DNA of 64,000 nucleotides from Paracoccaceae bacterium (GCA_030066905.1 JASJAR010000002.1:62001-126000), one strand, 5' to 3'; counted from the stretch's first letter, positions 18,394 to 28,308 are shown. The notes: a model not told the origin generated them from the sequence alone. Translations and numbers: made by a program.

Positions 18394-19283
18394 ATCCACT
18401 TGGCCAGAGGCGGCAGGCTCATAAGCACCGCGTTGGCGTCGTGGCCGGTTTCGAGGCCGAACTTGGTGCCCCGGTCGTAGACGAGGTTGTACTCGGCATA
18501 AAGACCGCGGTGGACAAGCTGGGTTTCCTTGTCAGCCTCCGTCCAGACCTGCGTCCGGCGGCGCTCCACAATCGGCACGAAGGCTTTCAGGAACGCCCGG
18601 CCCACATCCTGGGTGAGCGCGAAATCCTTCTCCCAGTCACCGGTGTTGCGGTCGTCGTAGAAGATCCCGCCGACACCCCGGGCGCGGCCCCTGTGAGGAA
18701 TGAAAAAGTATTCGTCCGCCCAGTCCTTGTAGCGGGGATAGATCTCCGTTCCGTGGGGGTCGCAATGGAGCTTCTGGACCGCATGGAAATGGGCCGTGTC
18801 CTCCTCGTATTCGAGACAGGGGTTGAGGTCGGACCCGCCGCCGAACCACCAGGCATGGGGGGTCCAGAACATCCGCGTGTTCATATGGACGGCGGGGACG
18901 TGCGGGTTCTGCATATGGGCAACGAGGCTGATGCCCGAAGCCCAGAACCGCGGGTCCTCGGCCATGCCGGGGATGCCCTTGCGAGCCGCCATGGCCGCCT
19001 GAGCGCGTTCCCCGAGGCGGCCGAAAACCGTGGAAACGTTGACCCCCACTTTCTCGAAAACGCGACCGCCGCGCATCACGCTCATCAGCCCGCCGCCCGC
19101 GTCCGAGCCGTCATCGGAGGCGCGCTTGGTGTCGCTCACCTCGAACCGTCCCGGCGCGGCGTCCGACAGCGGGCCCTCGGCATGGCTGTCCTCAAGCCCC
19201 TCGAAGGCAGCAACGATGTCGTCGCGAAGCTGACGGAACCAACCACTCGCCCGGGCCTTCCGTTCGTCGAACTGCTCGCTCAT
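18390..19283 (-). CDS. hemF: HemF, oxygen-dependent coproporphyrinogen III oxidase
   Basis: A 297-residue cytoplasmic enzyme that uses oxygen to make protoporphyrinogen IX. The diagnostic block VPAVHMNTRMFW then WWFGGGSDLNPC is intact, followed by FFIPHRGRARGVGGIFYDD. Having both this and hemN lets the cell make haem with or without oxygen. The upstream side is open toward the SDR gene, about 95 bases away. Confidence 0.95.
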   Translation of the reverse strand: MSEQFDERKARASGWFRQLRDDIVAAFEGLEDSHAEGPLSDAAPGRFEVSDTKRASDDGSDAGGGLMSVMRGGRVFEKVGVNVSTVFGRLGERAQAAMAARKGIPGMAEDPRFWASGISLVAHMQNPHVPAVHMNTRMFWTPHAWWFGGGSDLNPCLEYEEDTAHFHAVQKLHCDPHGTEIYPRYKDWADEYFFIPHRGRARGVGGIFYDDRNTGDWEKDFALTQDVGRAFLKAFVPIVERRRTQVWTEADKETQLVHRGLYAEYNLVYDRGTKFGLETGHDANAVLMSLPPLAKWI

Positions 19284-19377
19284 GTTGACCTCCCCTACCG
19301 GTATCTGCCGGGTCTTGCCGGGCCGCGGCGCGCGCCGCCTTGCGTCAGATCAACCCGCGTGGACCCAAAGGTCAATG

Positions 19378-20193
19378 TCAGTGGACCGGCGCGTCCACAG
19401 CATCGAGGAGCGTGCGGCCGCCATCGACGGTCAGCACCTGCCCGGTCATGAAGCCGGACCCGTCGGAGGCCAGAAACTGCGCCACCTCCGCCAGTTCACC
19501 CGCCCCCGCGATCCGCCCCAGAGGGGTGTGATCGACGATGGTCTTCCGGTGCACGTCCTCGTCGCGGAGCGCCCCCTGGAGCGAGGCCGACATGACCGAA
19601 CCGAGCGCGATTGCATTCACCCGAATGCGATGAGGCGCCAGGGTGACGGCCATCGAGCGCGTGAGCTGGTCGAGCGCCGCGGAGGAAACCGAATAGGCCA
19701 GCATCTCCGGCATCGTCCGGCGGGCGGCGATAGAGGAGAGATTGATGATCGAGCCCGCGGGGCGCTCGTCGTCCTCGTCCCCTTCCGCTTCGGTCTGTTC
19801 GATCATGCGCTTGGCAAAGAGCTGGCTCATTCTCAACGAGATCATCAGGTTCGTCGCGAGAAGCGCCTCGACATTGTCGGTCTCGGGGTCGAGCGGGTCG
19901 GAGACATCGACCTGGCGCGAGGCGTTGACCAAAACGTCAACCCGCTCGAACGCGTCGATCGTCGCCGAGAGCAAATTGGCGCGGGTGAGCTTCTCGCGGA
20001 GGTCGCCTGCGAAGTAGCGCGCGGTGCCCTTCTCGTCCTCCACATCGCCAAGCTCCGCCTCGAGGCGCGCTTCGTCGATATCGGCAAACATCACGTTCGC
20101 GCCGCGTTCGACGAAATGGCGCGCGATGGCGAGGCCGACGCCGTTGGCGGCTCCGGTCACCACCGCGGTCTTGCCGGTGATTGCGAGTGTCAT
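19378..20193 (-). CDS. SDR-family protein lacking the catalytic lysine
   Basis: A 271-residue Rossmann-fold protein. The cofactor loop GAANGVG, a catalytic-type serine in IINLSSIAA, and the tyrosine are present. The canonical YxxxK motif reads YSVSS here, so serine replaces the active-site lysine. HRIRVNAIALGSV and a C-terminal FMTGQVLTVDGG are typical of SDR proteins. I chose the ATG at 20193 (MTLAITGK). The substrate is unknown and the missing lysine suggests little or altered dehydrogenase activity. The methyltransferase gene lies 16 bases upstream in the same direction. Confidence 0.82.
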   Translation of the reverse strand: MTLAITGKTAVVTGAANGVGLAIARHFVERGANVMFADIDEARLEAELGDVEDEKGTARYFAGDLREKLTRANLLSATIDAFERVDVLVNASRQVDVSDPLDPETDNVEALLATNLMISLRMSQLFAKRMIEQTEAEGDEDDERPAGSIINLSSIAARRTMPEMLAYSVSSAALDQLTRSMAVTLAPHRIRVNAIALGSVMSASLQGALRDEDVHRKTIVDHTPLGRIAGAGELAEVAQFLASDGSGFMTGQVLTVDGGRTLLDAVDAPVH

Positions 20194-20209
20194 GGGTGCT
20201 TGAGTTCCT

Positions 20210-21187
20210 CTACCGGGGCCGCGGGCGTTCTGCCGCGAGCACCTTGAACGCCGGCGTCCCGCCCACCTCGCGCAGTTCGCGAAAGCAGGCTTCAAGGGTG
20301 CTCTCATAGGGAAGATGGCGGTTCGCGACAAGCCAGAGCTGGCCCTTGGGGCCGAGCATCTCCGCCGCCGCACGAATAAAGGCCTGCCCCAATTCAGGCA
20401 CGCCCTTTCGCCCGGCATGAAACGGTGGGTTCGTCACCACCAGGTCCGCAGGCGCGTCTGGTCGCCAGCATCGCGCATCCGCCCAATGGAAAGCGGCACG
20501 AGCGTCGCCGCCGATGTTTCGGCGGGCGGCCGCCAGTGCTGCGTGGTCATTCTCAACCAGATCGAGATGAGCCACGCCTCTCCGCGCCAGAACGGCTGAG
20601 GCGAGGTAGCCCCAGCCCGCGCCGAGATCGACCACGCGGCCCGGCAACGCATCGGGCAAAGCTTCGGCGAGGAGCGCCGAGGCCGTGTCGATACCGCCCT
20701 CAGCGAACACCCCGGGAGCACGCCACCAGCCGTCAGCCCCCTCTGCGGGAGAGAATTCCGGCCAGTCGGAAAAATCCCCTCCCGTGACCGCGAACACCTT
20801 GCCGTGGGCTTTGGCGTAGGCATCCGAAACCTCGGCGCGAACCTTCACCTCGCGGTAGAGTGCATCGATCCCGTCGGTCTTCGCACCATCGACGACGATC
20901 GGGCCGGCAGTCCGGTTCCGCGCCATGGCAAGGGCGGCACGTTGGGCCGCGCGGGCGCGGGGGGCGAATACCAATGCGGCGGCAAAGGGCCCGTCCAGAG
21001 CCAGGTCGCATGTCCAGCCGGCCGCGCTCAGCGCGTCGTGCGCATCGCGGTAGCGGGTCAGCACCCGTGCCGTTGTCCGGTCGAGAATTCCCAGATCGCT
21101 GTCGGCCGCCGCACCGACCACCAGCACGGGACCGTCAGGAAGGGACACGTGGCCCCTTTCCACCGCGAGACTGAAGCGGCCGGTCAT
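20210..21187 (-). CDS. RsmC/RlmG-like class I SAM methyltransferase
   Basis: A 325-residue protein with an N-terminal domain that resembles a degenerate methyltransferase fold. The C-terminal catalytic domain has SAM motif VVDLGAGWGYLASA and the substrate motif VVTNPPFHAG, as in RsmC (16S rRNA guanine-N2) and RlmG. Exocyclic amino methyltransferases use the NPP[FY] motif. The exact rRNA position cannot be decided. It follows clpS by about 10 bases in the same direction. Confidence 0.8.
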   Translation of the reverse strand: MTGRFSLAVERGHVSLPDGPVLVVGAAADSDLGILDRTTARVLTRYRDAHDALSAAGWTCDLALDGPFAAALVFAPRARAAQRAALAMARNRTAGPIVVDGAKTDGIDALYREVKVRAEVSDAYAKAHGKVFAVTGGDFSDWPEFSPAEGADGWWRAPGVFAEGGIDTASALLAEALPDALPGRVVDLGAGWGYLASAVLARRGVAHLDLVENDHAALAAARRNIGGDARAAFHWADARCWRPDAPADLVVTNPPFHAGRKGVPELGQAFIRAAAEMLGPKGQLWLVANRHLPYESTLEACFRELREVGGTPAFKVLAAERPRPR

Positions 21188-21197
21188 ACCTCCGGCC

Positions 21198-21518
21198 CTA
21201 TTCCTTCTCCATCGTGCATTGAAGCGGGTGCTGGTGTCGGCGGGCGAAGTCCATCACCTGGCTGACCTTGGTTTCGGCGATCTCGAACGCAAAGACGCCC
21301 ACTACCGCGAGGCCTTTTTTGTGCACCGTCAGCATCAGCTCATAAGCCTGGGCGTGGTTCATCCCGAAGAACCGTTCCAGCACCAGGACGACGAATTCCA
21401 TCGGTGTGTAATCGTCGTTCAAGAGCATGACCTTGTAGAGTGGGGGGCGCTGCGTGCGCGACCTGGTCTGGGTCAGAATCCCGGCATCGGCCTCGCCGGG
21501 CTCATCCTTGTCCGCCAT
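21198..21518 (-). CDS. clpS: ClpS, ClpA adaptor for N-degron proteolysis
   Basis: A 106-residue adaptor that delivers N-degron substrates to ClpAP. The core [17 protein letters not shown] is the hallmark, followed by [12 protein letters not shown] and ETKV, with a short disordered N-terminus. The start at MADKDEPG gives the family length; the longer open frame upstream has no similarity. No clpA gene lies beside it. Confidence 0.94.
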   Translation of the reverse strand: MADKDEPGEADAGILTQTRSRTQRPPLYKVMLLNDDYTPMEFVVLVLERFFGMNHAQAYELMLTVHKKGLAVVGVFAFEIAETKVSQVMDFARRHQHPLQCTMEKE

Positions 21519-21945
21519 TGTCCATGGATCGACGCGTTGCACTGTTGCCGTCCGGTCTGCCGTTGGGAGCGTTGCGCGAGCAATATAGTCATAGCGGCGG
21601 TTCTGAAAAGGTCGAACTAGCCTTAACCGCCCGCCCATAGTCGGCGCCCCCCACCCCCTTCCCGTGGCGAAGGAGGCGACTGAGAGGGGCGCGCAGCACC
21701 GCTCGGTGGACACGTCTACCGCGCGAATCCGGGCTCTTCGAAAAATCGAGGACGTTATTGCCACATCCATTTGCAACATCTAGTGGATACGGCACTGCGG
21801 CACACCCCATATTGAGCGGACCCTTGCCGCCTCGCAAACCCCTGTAAACTCGGGTGTTTTCGGACGCCGTTAACCGTGTTACGTTACATGTAACAATAAG
21901 CGTCGGGCATCGATCCCGTCGCGAGAGGCAGAAAAGGTTTCAGAC
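21519..21945. other. Intergenic region between clpS and the D,D-carboxypeptidase gene
   Basis: About 427 bases without a convincing gene; open frames here look like shadows. It must hold the divergent promoters of clpS and the carboxypeptidase. The only clear structure is the GTTAC palindrome at 21878-21895. No riboswitch or RNA gene was recognised. Confidence 0.6.
21878..21895. promoter_or_regulatory. Candidate operator: GTTAC repeats with a perfect 12-bp palindrome
   Basis: GTTACGTTACATGTAAC holds two direct GTTAC units and one inverted GTAAC. The inner GTTACATGTAAC is a perfect 12-bp palindrome. It ends about 50 bases before the carboxypeptidase start, where a promoter should be. No regulator was identified. 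Confidence 0.4.
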
Positions 21946-23415
21946 GTGGCGATGGCTCTTTCGCAGGCCGTCCTTTGGGGACGTTCGTTCTTTCTGATCT
22001 TGGCATTCTGGTCGCTGGCGGCGACGATGAGTGTTGCGGCGCCCTATGCGGCGATGGTGATTGACGCGCGGTCGGGCGAGGTGCTGCATTCGAGGAACGC
22101 CGACACGCGTTTGCACCCCGCATCGCTGACGAAGATGATGACCCTCTACATCGCCTTCGAGGCGGTCGAGCGCGGTGAGATTTCGCTCGACACGGTCGTC
22201 ACCATTTCCCGCAAGGCCGCGGCCGAGCCGCCCTCGGAGCTTGGTTTGCGGACCGGGCAGAAAATCAAGCTGCGCTACCTCATCCGCGCCGCCGCGATCA
22301 AATCGGCGAACGATGCCGCCACCGCCATCGGCGAAGCGATCTCGGGGTCCGAAGCGGCCTTCGCCCGGCGCATGAACCGCACGGCACGGGCGATGGGTAT
22401 GACCCGGACAACCTTCAAGAACGCCCATGGCCTGACGGAATCGGGGCATCTCTCCACTGCGCGGGATATGACGACGCTCGGGCGGCACCTATTCTACGAC
22501 TACCCTGAATACTACAATCTCTTCTCGCGCATTCAGACCCATGCCGGCATGCGGACCGTCGCCAACACCAACCGCCGGCTGCTGTCGGCCTACCGCGGCG
22601 CGGACGGTATTAAGACGGGCTACACGCGGGCTGCCGGCTACAACCTTGTCGCCTCCGCCGAGCGCGGCGGGGAGCGGATCATCGCCACGGTCTTCGGCGG
22701 ACGGTCGACCGCGACGCGGAATGCCCGTGTCGCCGAGCTTCTCGACATGGGGTTCCAGCGCGCGCCGAGCCGCGTGGCGGTCCGTAAACCCCAGCAGCCG
22801 CCCTATCTCGGCAATGGCGAAGCGCCCATGGCCGTCGCCCGTGGCCCGGTCAAACGCAGCCCGTTGCCGAAGGCTCGACCCCGCGAGGAGGCGCCGGTGC
22901 TGGTGGCCGATGCGCTTCAGGACGGGATTGCCGATGCCCTAGCAGAGGTGGTGGCCTCGGACGTGGCGATGCCAGCAACCCCCGGCGCGGTGGAGCTTGC
23001 CGCCAACGATGAACCGCAACCGGCCACCGGTGCTTCCGTGCTCGCGCCTTCGGCCGACATCGAGGTGGCCCGGTCGAGCCTTGCCGCGATTCAGCCGTTG
23101 CCGCGCCCCGTACAGGTCGCCGCTGCGGCTCCGCCGCCCAATGAGCCGACAATCGTAACCCGTCTTTCCACCTCCGGCGGACGGCACTGGGGAATCTCTG
23201 TGGGGCAATACCCGAACCGTCACGAGGCCGAGCGGGTTCTCTTGACGACCGCTCTGACCGAGCTTGCCACGCTTGACGATGCGCTCCGCAAGGTCGTCCC
23301 CCGCGGCGGGGCGTTCGATGCCAACTTCGTCGGGATGACCCAGGAGCGCGCCGCACTTGCCTGTCGCCGGCTACAGGCCAGAGACCTTGCCTGTACGACA
23401 TTCGGACCGAGCTGA
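21946..23415 (+). CDS. D-alanyl-D-alanine carboxypeptidase (S11 family) with C-terminal SPOR-like domain
   Basis: A 489-residue periplasmic penicillin-binding protein of PBP5/6 type. After a signal sequence (residues 1-32) come the three active-site motifs: SLTK (Ser60-Lys63), SAN (120-122) and KTG (223-225). They are intact, so it should trim D-Ala from peptidoglycan pentapeptides. A Pro/Ala-rich linker leads to a C-terminal region beginning WGISVGQYPNRHEAERVL, which fits a SPOR domain that binds denuded glycan. The GTG at 21946 follows AAAAGG; ATG at 21952 is an alternative. Confidence 0.9.
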   Translation: MAMALSQAVLWGRSFFLILAFWSLAATMSVAAPYAAMVIDARSGEVLHSRNADTRLHPASLTKMMTLYIAFEAVERGEISLDTVVTISRKAAAEPPSELGLRTGQKIKLRYLIRAAAIKSANDAATAIGEAISGSEAAFARRMNRTARAMGMTRTTFKNAHGLTESGHLSTARDMTTLGRHLFYDYPEYYNLFSRIQTHAGMRTVANTNRRLLSAYRGADGIKTGYTRAAGYNLVASAERGGERIIATVFGGRSTATRNARVAELLDMGFQRAPSRVAVRKPQQPPYLGNGEAPMAVARGPVKRSPLPKARPREEAPVLVADALQDGIADALAEVVASDVAMPATPGAVELAANDEPQPATGASVLAPSADIEVARSSLAAIQPLPRPVQVAAAAPPPNEPTIVTRLSTSGGRHWGISVGQYPNRHEAERVLLTTALTELATLDDALRKVVPRGGAFDANFVGMTQERAALACRRLQARDLACTTFGPS

Positions 23416-23494
23416 CCCTGGCTTCCCCGCTTGACGGGGGTCAAACCCGTTCCGCCCCCCGCCGCTAGGATCGTTCGCCAGAACGAGAGGCGAA

Positions 23495-23872
23495 ATGACG
23501 AACGAGCCGACCCCCTCGGGAAACGATGCGGTGAGCGGCTGGTTGTCGCCAGGCCCCGACAACGTCAAACTCGTCTACTTCCTCTACCTCGCCAGCCTCG
23601 TTCTGGGGGTTTCGGGGCTCGTCGGTGTCGTGCTGGCCTATGTGAACCGGAACAAGGCGGGCGGCTGGGTCGAGACCCATTACACCTACCAGATCAGAAC
23701 GTTCTGGATCGGCCTCCTCTACGTGGTTATCGCGCTTGCGTTATCGCTGCTGCTGATCGGCTTTTTGCTGATGATCGCGGTTGCCGTCTGGTTCATCGTC
23801 CGCTGCGTCCTCGGGCTCCAGCGGGCAGCCCAGGGCCAGCCCGTGGCGAACCCGACGAGCTGGCTCGTCTGA
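23495..23872 (+). CDS. Small DUF4870-like membrane protein
   Basis: A 125-residue protein with three hydrophobic segments (about residues 25-48, 70-92 and 88-105) and the sequence NKAGGWVETHYTYQIRTFW, which resembles DUF4870-type small membrane proteins. The function is unknown. It is preceded by a purine-rich GAGAGGCGAA. It stands alone, 79 bases after the carboxypeptidase gene. Confidence 0.7.
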   Translation: MTNEPTPSGNDAVSGWLSPGPDNVKLVYFLYLASLVLGVSGLVGVVLAYVNRNKAGGWVETHYTYQIRTFWIGLLYVVIALALSLLLIGFLLMIAVAVWFIVRCVLGLQRAAQGQPVANPTSWLV

Positions 23873-24087
23873 GCCGATCGCCGGGGCGGGGCTTGGGCGG
23901 CAACTGAGTATCGGTGGGGACCCGCAGCGGTCGTTCGGGCCTCACGTCGGGCGACGTCGGCGGACACCGCCCAGGCCCCAAGGGGCGCATCCTTTGTCGA
24001 GGTCCCCGGGTTACGCCCGGTTCGGGAATGTCTTCGAATGGGTTGAAGCCGGACCTCCACCCGGAACCAGAACCGGCCCGTAGGTTG

Positions 24088-24105
24088 AGGCAATCACCAT
24101 TGCCT
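24088..24105 (-). terminator. Stem-loop just after yejF
   Basis: AGGCAATCACCATTGCCT forms a perfect 7-bp stem with a 4-base loop directly beyond the yejF stop. There is no T-run, so it may be a weak terminator or an mRNA-end stabiliser. Confidence 0.35.
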
Positions 24106-24106
24106 T

Positions 24107-25714
24107 CTAGGCAACCGCGCCGTCACCCAGATCGAACGCGGCGGCCATCAGTTGGCGGGTATACTCCGTCTGGGGCGCATCGAAGATGCGTTCGGCCGGC
24201 CCGGCCTCAACGACATCGCCCGCCTTCATCACGATCACGTGGTGCGACAAGGCACGGACGACCTTCAGATCGTGGCTGATGAAAAGGTAAGCCAGACCGT
24301 ACCGCTTCTGGAGATCGCGCAGAAGAGCGACGATCTGAACCTGAACCGTCATGTCGAGCGCACTCGTCGGCTCGTCGAGAACGACGAGCTTGGGTCGGAG
24401 GATCATCGCCCGCGCGATCGCAATGCGTTGCCGCTGCCCGCCGGAGAACTCGTGCGGATAGCGGTGCATCATCTGGGGGTCGAGGCCGACTTCGACCATG
24501 ATCTCCGAGACAAGGCTGCGCGTGTCCTGACCCCTGGCCCCGTGGATTGAAAGGCCTTCGGAAATGATCTCTTCGACCGTCATCCGCGGGCTGAGCGAGC
24601 CGTAGGGATCCTGAAAAACGATCTGCATGTCGGCCCTGAGCGGCCGCAATTGCCGGGTTTTCAGCCCCTGAATGTTCCGCCCGAGAAAACTCACCGGGCC
24701 CTCGGAGGAGATCAACCGCATGATCGCCAGCGCAAGCGTGGTCTTGCCGGAGCCGCTTTCGCCGACGATCCCCACGGTCTCGCCGGCCCGGACCGAGAGC
24801 GTCGCGGCATTCACCGCTTTGACATGCCCCACAGTGCGCTTGAGAAGCCCGCGCTGGATCGGAAACCAGATCCGCAGGGCGTCGGTCTCGGCGACGATCG
24901 GTGCGTCTTCGGCAACCGGGTCCGGCGTTCCGGTGCTTTCCGCCGACAGAAGCATGCGCGTATAAGCATGTGTCGGCGCTTCGAAGATCTCCTGAACCGG
25001 ACCCCGCTCGACGATTTCGCCCTGGCGCATCACGCAGACCCGGTCGGCGAAACGCCGCACGATGCCGAGGTCGTGGGTGATGAAGAGCATCGACATCCCG
25101 CGTTCGCGTTTGAGCTTTGCGAGAAGTTCGAGGATTTGGGCCTGGATCGTCACATCGAGCGCCGTGGTCGGCTCGTCGGCGATAAGAAGCTTGGGGTTGT
25201 TTGCCAGCGCCATGGCGATCATCACCCGTTGGCGTTGCCCGCCCGAAAGCTGGTGCGGATAGGCCTTGAGCCGGGTCTCGGGGTCGGGAATGCCGACCTC
25301 GTCGAGAAGCTCGAGAATCCGCGCCTTGGCCGCATCCCCCGTCAGCCCCTGGTGGATGAGAAGGCTCTCGGCGATTTGCTTGTCGAGTGTATGGAGCGGG
25401 TTGAGCGAGGTCATCGGCTCCTGAAAGATGAAGCTGATGTCGTTGCCGCGCACATGCCGCAGGTCCGCCTCGGCGGCGCCGACCATCTCCGCCCCGTCGT
25501 AGGTGATAGAGCCCGCGATCGCGGCGCTGTCCGGCAGGAGCGCCACCGTCGACAGCGCCGTCACGGACTTTCCCGACCCGCTCTCGCCGACGAGCGCCAG
25601 CGTCTCGCCCCGGGCGAGGTCGTAAGACACCCCGCGCACCGCGTGGGTCTCGACCGCGTCCTGGCGAAAGCGGACGTTAAGTCCTTGAACCCGCAGGATC
25701 GGCGCTTCCGTCAT
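24107..25714 (-). CDS. yejF: YejF-type ABC importer ATPase with two nucleotide-binding domains
   Basis: A 535-residue fused double ATPase for a peptide/opine importer. Each half has Walker A ([16 protein letters not shown]), signature ([16 protein letters not shown]) and Walker B ([24 protein letters not shown]). The start at MTEAPILR overlaps the stop of a small membrane-protein gene by 4 bases. It should power the YejB-YejE permease. YejABEF in enterobacteria takes up peptides such as microcin C. Confidence 0.92.
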   Translation of the reverse strand: MTEAPILRVQGLNVRFRQDAVETHAVRGVSYDLARGETLALVGESGSGKSVTALSTVALLPDSAAIAGSITYDGAEMVGAAEADLRHVRGNDISFIFQEPMTSLNPLHTLDKQIAESLLIHQGLTGDAAKARILELLDEVGIPDPETRLKAYPHQLSGGQRQRVMIAMALANNPKLLIADEPTTALDVTIQAQILELLAKLKRERGMSMLFITHDLGIVRRFADRVCVMRQGEIVERGPVQEIFEAPTHAYTRMLLSAESTGTPDPVAEDAPIVAETDALRIWFPIQRGLLKRTVGHVKAVNAATLSVRAGETVGIVGESGSGKTTLALAIMRLISSEGPVSFLGRNIQGLKTRQLRPLRADMQIVFQDPYGSLSPRMTVEEIISEGLSIHGARGQDTRSLVSEIMVEVGLDPQMMHRYPHEFSGGQRQRIAIARAMILRPKLVVLDEPTSALDMTVQVQIVALLRDLQKRYGLAYLFISHDLKVVRALSHHVIVMKAGDVVEAGPAERIFDAPQTEYTRQLMAAAFDLGDGAVA

Positions 25715-26031
25715 ATCGACAAATTGCCAAAGAAGTGGGTTGAGAAGACGGTCCAACCGGCAACCATCATGGAAGCAATCAACCGAGGTCCGTCCGTGAT
25801 CGGGCGCCCTAGGAGAAACAGAGCTGTCAAGAGCATCGCGACAGCGGGAAGGAAATGCGTCGACAGCGTGAGATAGTCGGCAAATGACAGCCTGCGTCCC
25901 GACGCAACGATGGTGGCACAAGACGCCAGAAGCTCACGATTCATTGCCAGCATGAGGCAGATGACAGACAGGGACCCGAGGTATGCGGCTCGAAGCGTTC
26001 TCTGCGATATCCCGGAAGGGCTCCCACTCAT
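25711..26031 (-). CDS. Small membrane protein between yejE and yejF
   Basis: A 106-residue protein with about three predicted membrane helices (near residues 15-32, 57-77 and 82-100) and no recognised domain. Its start overlaps the yejE stop and its stop overlaps the yejF start, each by 4 bases, so it is translated as part of the operon. The tight coupling argues that it is real and works with the transporter, perhaps as an accessory subunit. No family name can be given. Confidence 0.72.
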   Translation of the reverse strand: MSGSPSGISQRTLRAAYLGSLSVICLMLAMNRELLASCATIVASGRRLSFADYLTLSTHFLPAVAMLLTALFLLGRPITDGPRLIASMMVAGWTVFSTHFFGNLSI

Positions 26032-27215
26032 GTGAACGTCTTCCTCGGATCGAACGCATCCCGGATACCCTCGAAGATGAAGACCAGCAGCGAGAGCATG
26101 ATCGCGAAGGTGAAGAACGCGGTGAAGGCGAGCCACGGCGCCTGAAGGTTCTGCTTGGCCTGGAGCGTGAGCTCCCCAAGCGAGGGGGCCGAGGACGGCA
26201 GGCCGAAGCCGAGGAAATCGAGCGAGGCCAGCGTGCCAATGGTGCCGGTGATGATGAACGGAAGCATCGTCAGCGTGGCGACCATCGCGTTGGGGAGCAT
26301 GTGCCGGAACATGATCGTCCAGTTCGACACGCCCAGGGCCCGGGCGGCGCGGACATATTCGAAGTTCCGGGCGCGGAGAAACTCCGCCCGCACCACGCCC
26401 ACCAGCGCCGTCCAGCCGAAGAGGGCGGTCAGGAACACCAATAGCCAGAAACTTCGCCCGAGGATCGCGAACATGATGATGATGATGTAGAGGCTCGGGG
26501 TCGAGACCCAGATCTCGATGAAACGCTGGAAGATGAGGTCGAGCCAGCCGCCGAAGAACCCCTGCACCGCGCCGGCGATGATGCCGATGAACGAGGCGAT
26601 CCCGGTAACGATAATCGTGAAGACGATGGACAGGCGAAACCCGTAGATCACGCGGGCGAGCACGTCGCGCGCGGTATCGTCGGTTCCGAGCCAGTGGTTG
26701 GCATCCGGTGACGAGGGCGCCGCGCGGCCGATATCGGAGATCGTGTCGTAACTGTAGGGAATGAGCGGCCAGAGCATCCAGCCGCGCTCGATCTCCGCGC
26801 CGTCGACGACCCCCGTCTCAGCCTGGGCGATAATCCCCTCCGGGTCGTCGAAACAGCTTTCGAGCCCGCCCGAGACGATGAGGCATTGCACCTCGATGTC
26901 GGAATAGACTGCCTCGGTCCGGAAGTCGCCGCCGAAGGCCGTCTCGGGGTAGAACTGGAAGATCGGCACATGGAGTTCGCCACGGTAGCTGACGAGGATC
27001 GGCTTGTCGTTGGCAATGAACTCAGCAAGGAGCGTCAGCCCGAAGATCACCGAGAAGATGATGAGCGACCAATAGGCCCGCCTGTTGCGGCGGAAGTTGC
27101 GCCAGCGCCGCTTGTTGAGCGGCGAGAGTTCGAACCGGCCGCGGGACGGTGCGACCGGCGCGGGGGCGTCGCGGCCCGGTGTCGGTTCTGGCGGGAGCGG
27201 TTCGGCGACGGCCAT
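26028..27215 (-). CDS. yejE: YejE-type ABC importer permease
   Basis: A 395-residue inner-membrane permease. It has a Pro-rich N-terminal tail, a first helix after RRNRRAYWSLIIFS, a long periplasmic insert and then the core permease helices with VRAARALGVSNWTIMFRHMLPN, the EAA loop that touches the ATPase. The start at MAVAEPLP follows the yejB stop by 1 base. It forms the channel with YejB. Confidence 0.92.
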   Translation of the reverse strand: MAVAEPLPPEPTPGRDAPAPVAPSRGRFELSPLNKRRWRNFRRNRRAYWSLIIFSVIFGLTLLAEFIANDKPILVSYRGELHVPIFQFYPETAFGGDFRTEAVYSDIEVQCLIVSGGLESCFDDPEGIIAQAETGVVDGAEIERGWMLWPLIPYSYDTISDIGRAAPSSPDANHWLGTDDTARDVLARVIYGFRLSIVFTIIVTGIASFIGIIAGAVQGFFGGWLDLIFQRFIEIWVSTPSLYIIIIMFAILGRSFWLLVFLTALFGWTALVGVVRAEFLRARNFEYVRAARALGVSNWTIMFRHMLPNAMVATLTMLPFIITGTIGTLASLDFLGFGLPSSAPSLGELTLQAKQNLQAPWLAFTAFFTFAIMLSLLVFIFEGIRDAFDPRKTFT

Positions 27216-27216
27216 C

Positions 27217-28302
27217 TCAGCTCTCCCGGGTCTCGAAGTCGATCCGCGGATCGACGAAGACATACATCAGATCCGACAGGATGCCGACCACGAGGCTCAC
27301 CAGTCCGAAGGCGAAGAGCGTGCCGAAGATCACCGGATAATCCCGCGCCACCGCCGCCTCGAAGCCAAGACGCCCCAGCCCGTCGAGGGAGAAGATCGTC
27401 TCGATGATGAGCGACGCCCCGAAAAAGACGCTGATGAAAAGACCGGGGAAACCGGCGATGATGATGAGCATCGCGTTCCGGAAGACATGTCCGTAGAGCA
27501 CCCGACGTTCCGAAAGCCCCTTGGCCTTTGCGGTGATGACGTATTGCTTCTTGATCTCGTCCAGGAACGAGTTCTTCGTCAGGAGCGTAAGCGTGGCGAA
27601 GCTTGCGATGGTGGACGCCAGCACCGGCAGCGTGATGTGCCACAGATAATCGCCGATCCGTGCAAAGAACCCAAGCTCCTCCCAATTGTCGGAGACGAGC
27701 CCTCGAAGCGGGAAGATCTGGAAGTAGGAGCCGCCGGCGAAAAGCACGAGCAACAGGATCGCGAACAGAAAACCCGGGATGGCATAGGCGACGATGATGA
27801 GCCCCGAGGTCCAGGTGTCGAAAGACGAGCCGTCATTGACCGCTTTCCGGATCCCCAGCGGGATCGAGACCATATACGCGATTAGTGTCGACCATAGACC
27901 CAGCGTGATCGACACCGGCATCTTCTCGATCACCAGATCGACCACCGAGATCGAACGGAAATAGCTCTCCCCGAAATCGAAGCGGATGTAATCCCACATC
28001 ATCAGAAAAAACCGCTCGACGGGCGGGCGGTCGAAGCCGAACTCGCGTTCGAGTTCCTCGATGAATTCGAGCGGCAGGCCGCGGGCGCCAGCATAGCCGG
28101 ACTCGCCCTGATCAAGCTGGATATCGACATCGCCCGAACCGCCCGAAATCGTCTCGAACACGTCGCCGCCGCCGTCGAGGCGAGCTAGGATTTGCTCAAT
28201 GGGTCCGCCAGGAACGAACTGCGTCAGCGTGAAATTGATGACCATGATCCCAAAAAGCGTCGGGATCACCAAGAGCAACCGCCTCAGGATATAGGCGCCC
28301 AT
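27217..28302 (-). CDS. yejB: YejB-type ABC importer permease
   Basis: A 361-residue inner-membrane permease of the DppB/OppB type. The N-terminal helix with [20 protein letters not shown] is typical, and an EAA-like loop [20 protein letters not shown] lies in the C-terminal half. It starts 6 bases after the yejA stop and pairs with YejE. Confidence 0.92.
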   Translation of the reverse strand: MGAYILRRLLLVIPTLFGIMVINFTLTQFVPGGPIEQILARLDGGGDVFETISGGSGDVDIQLDQGESGYAGARGLPLEFIEELEREFGFDRPPVERFFLMMWDYIRFDFGESYFRSISVVDLVIEKMPVSITLGLWSTLIAYMVSIPLGIRKAVNDGSSFDTWTSGLIIVAYAIPGFLFAILLLVLFAGGSYFQIFPLRGLVSDNWEELGFFARIGDYLWHITLPVLASTIASFATLTLLTKNSFLDEIKKQYVITAKAKGLSERRVLYGHVFRNAMLIIIAGFPGLFISVFFGASLIIETIFSLDGLGRLGFEAAVARDYPVIFGTLFAFGLVSLVVGILSDLMYVFVDPRIDFETRES

Positions 28303-28308
28303 CGGGAC

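Noticed and set aside
24650..25876. A 408-codon plus-strand frame opposite yejF
   Set aside because: Antisense shadow; the minus strand carries two full sets of ATPase motifs.
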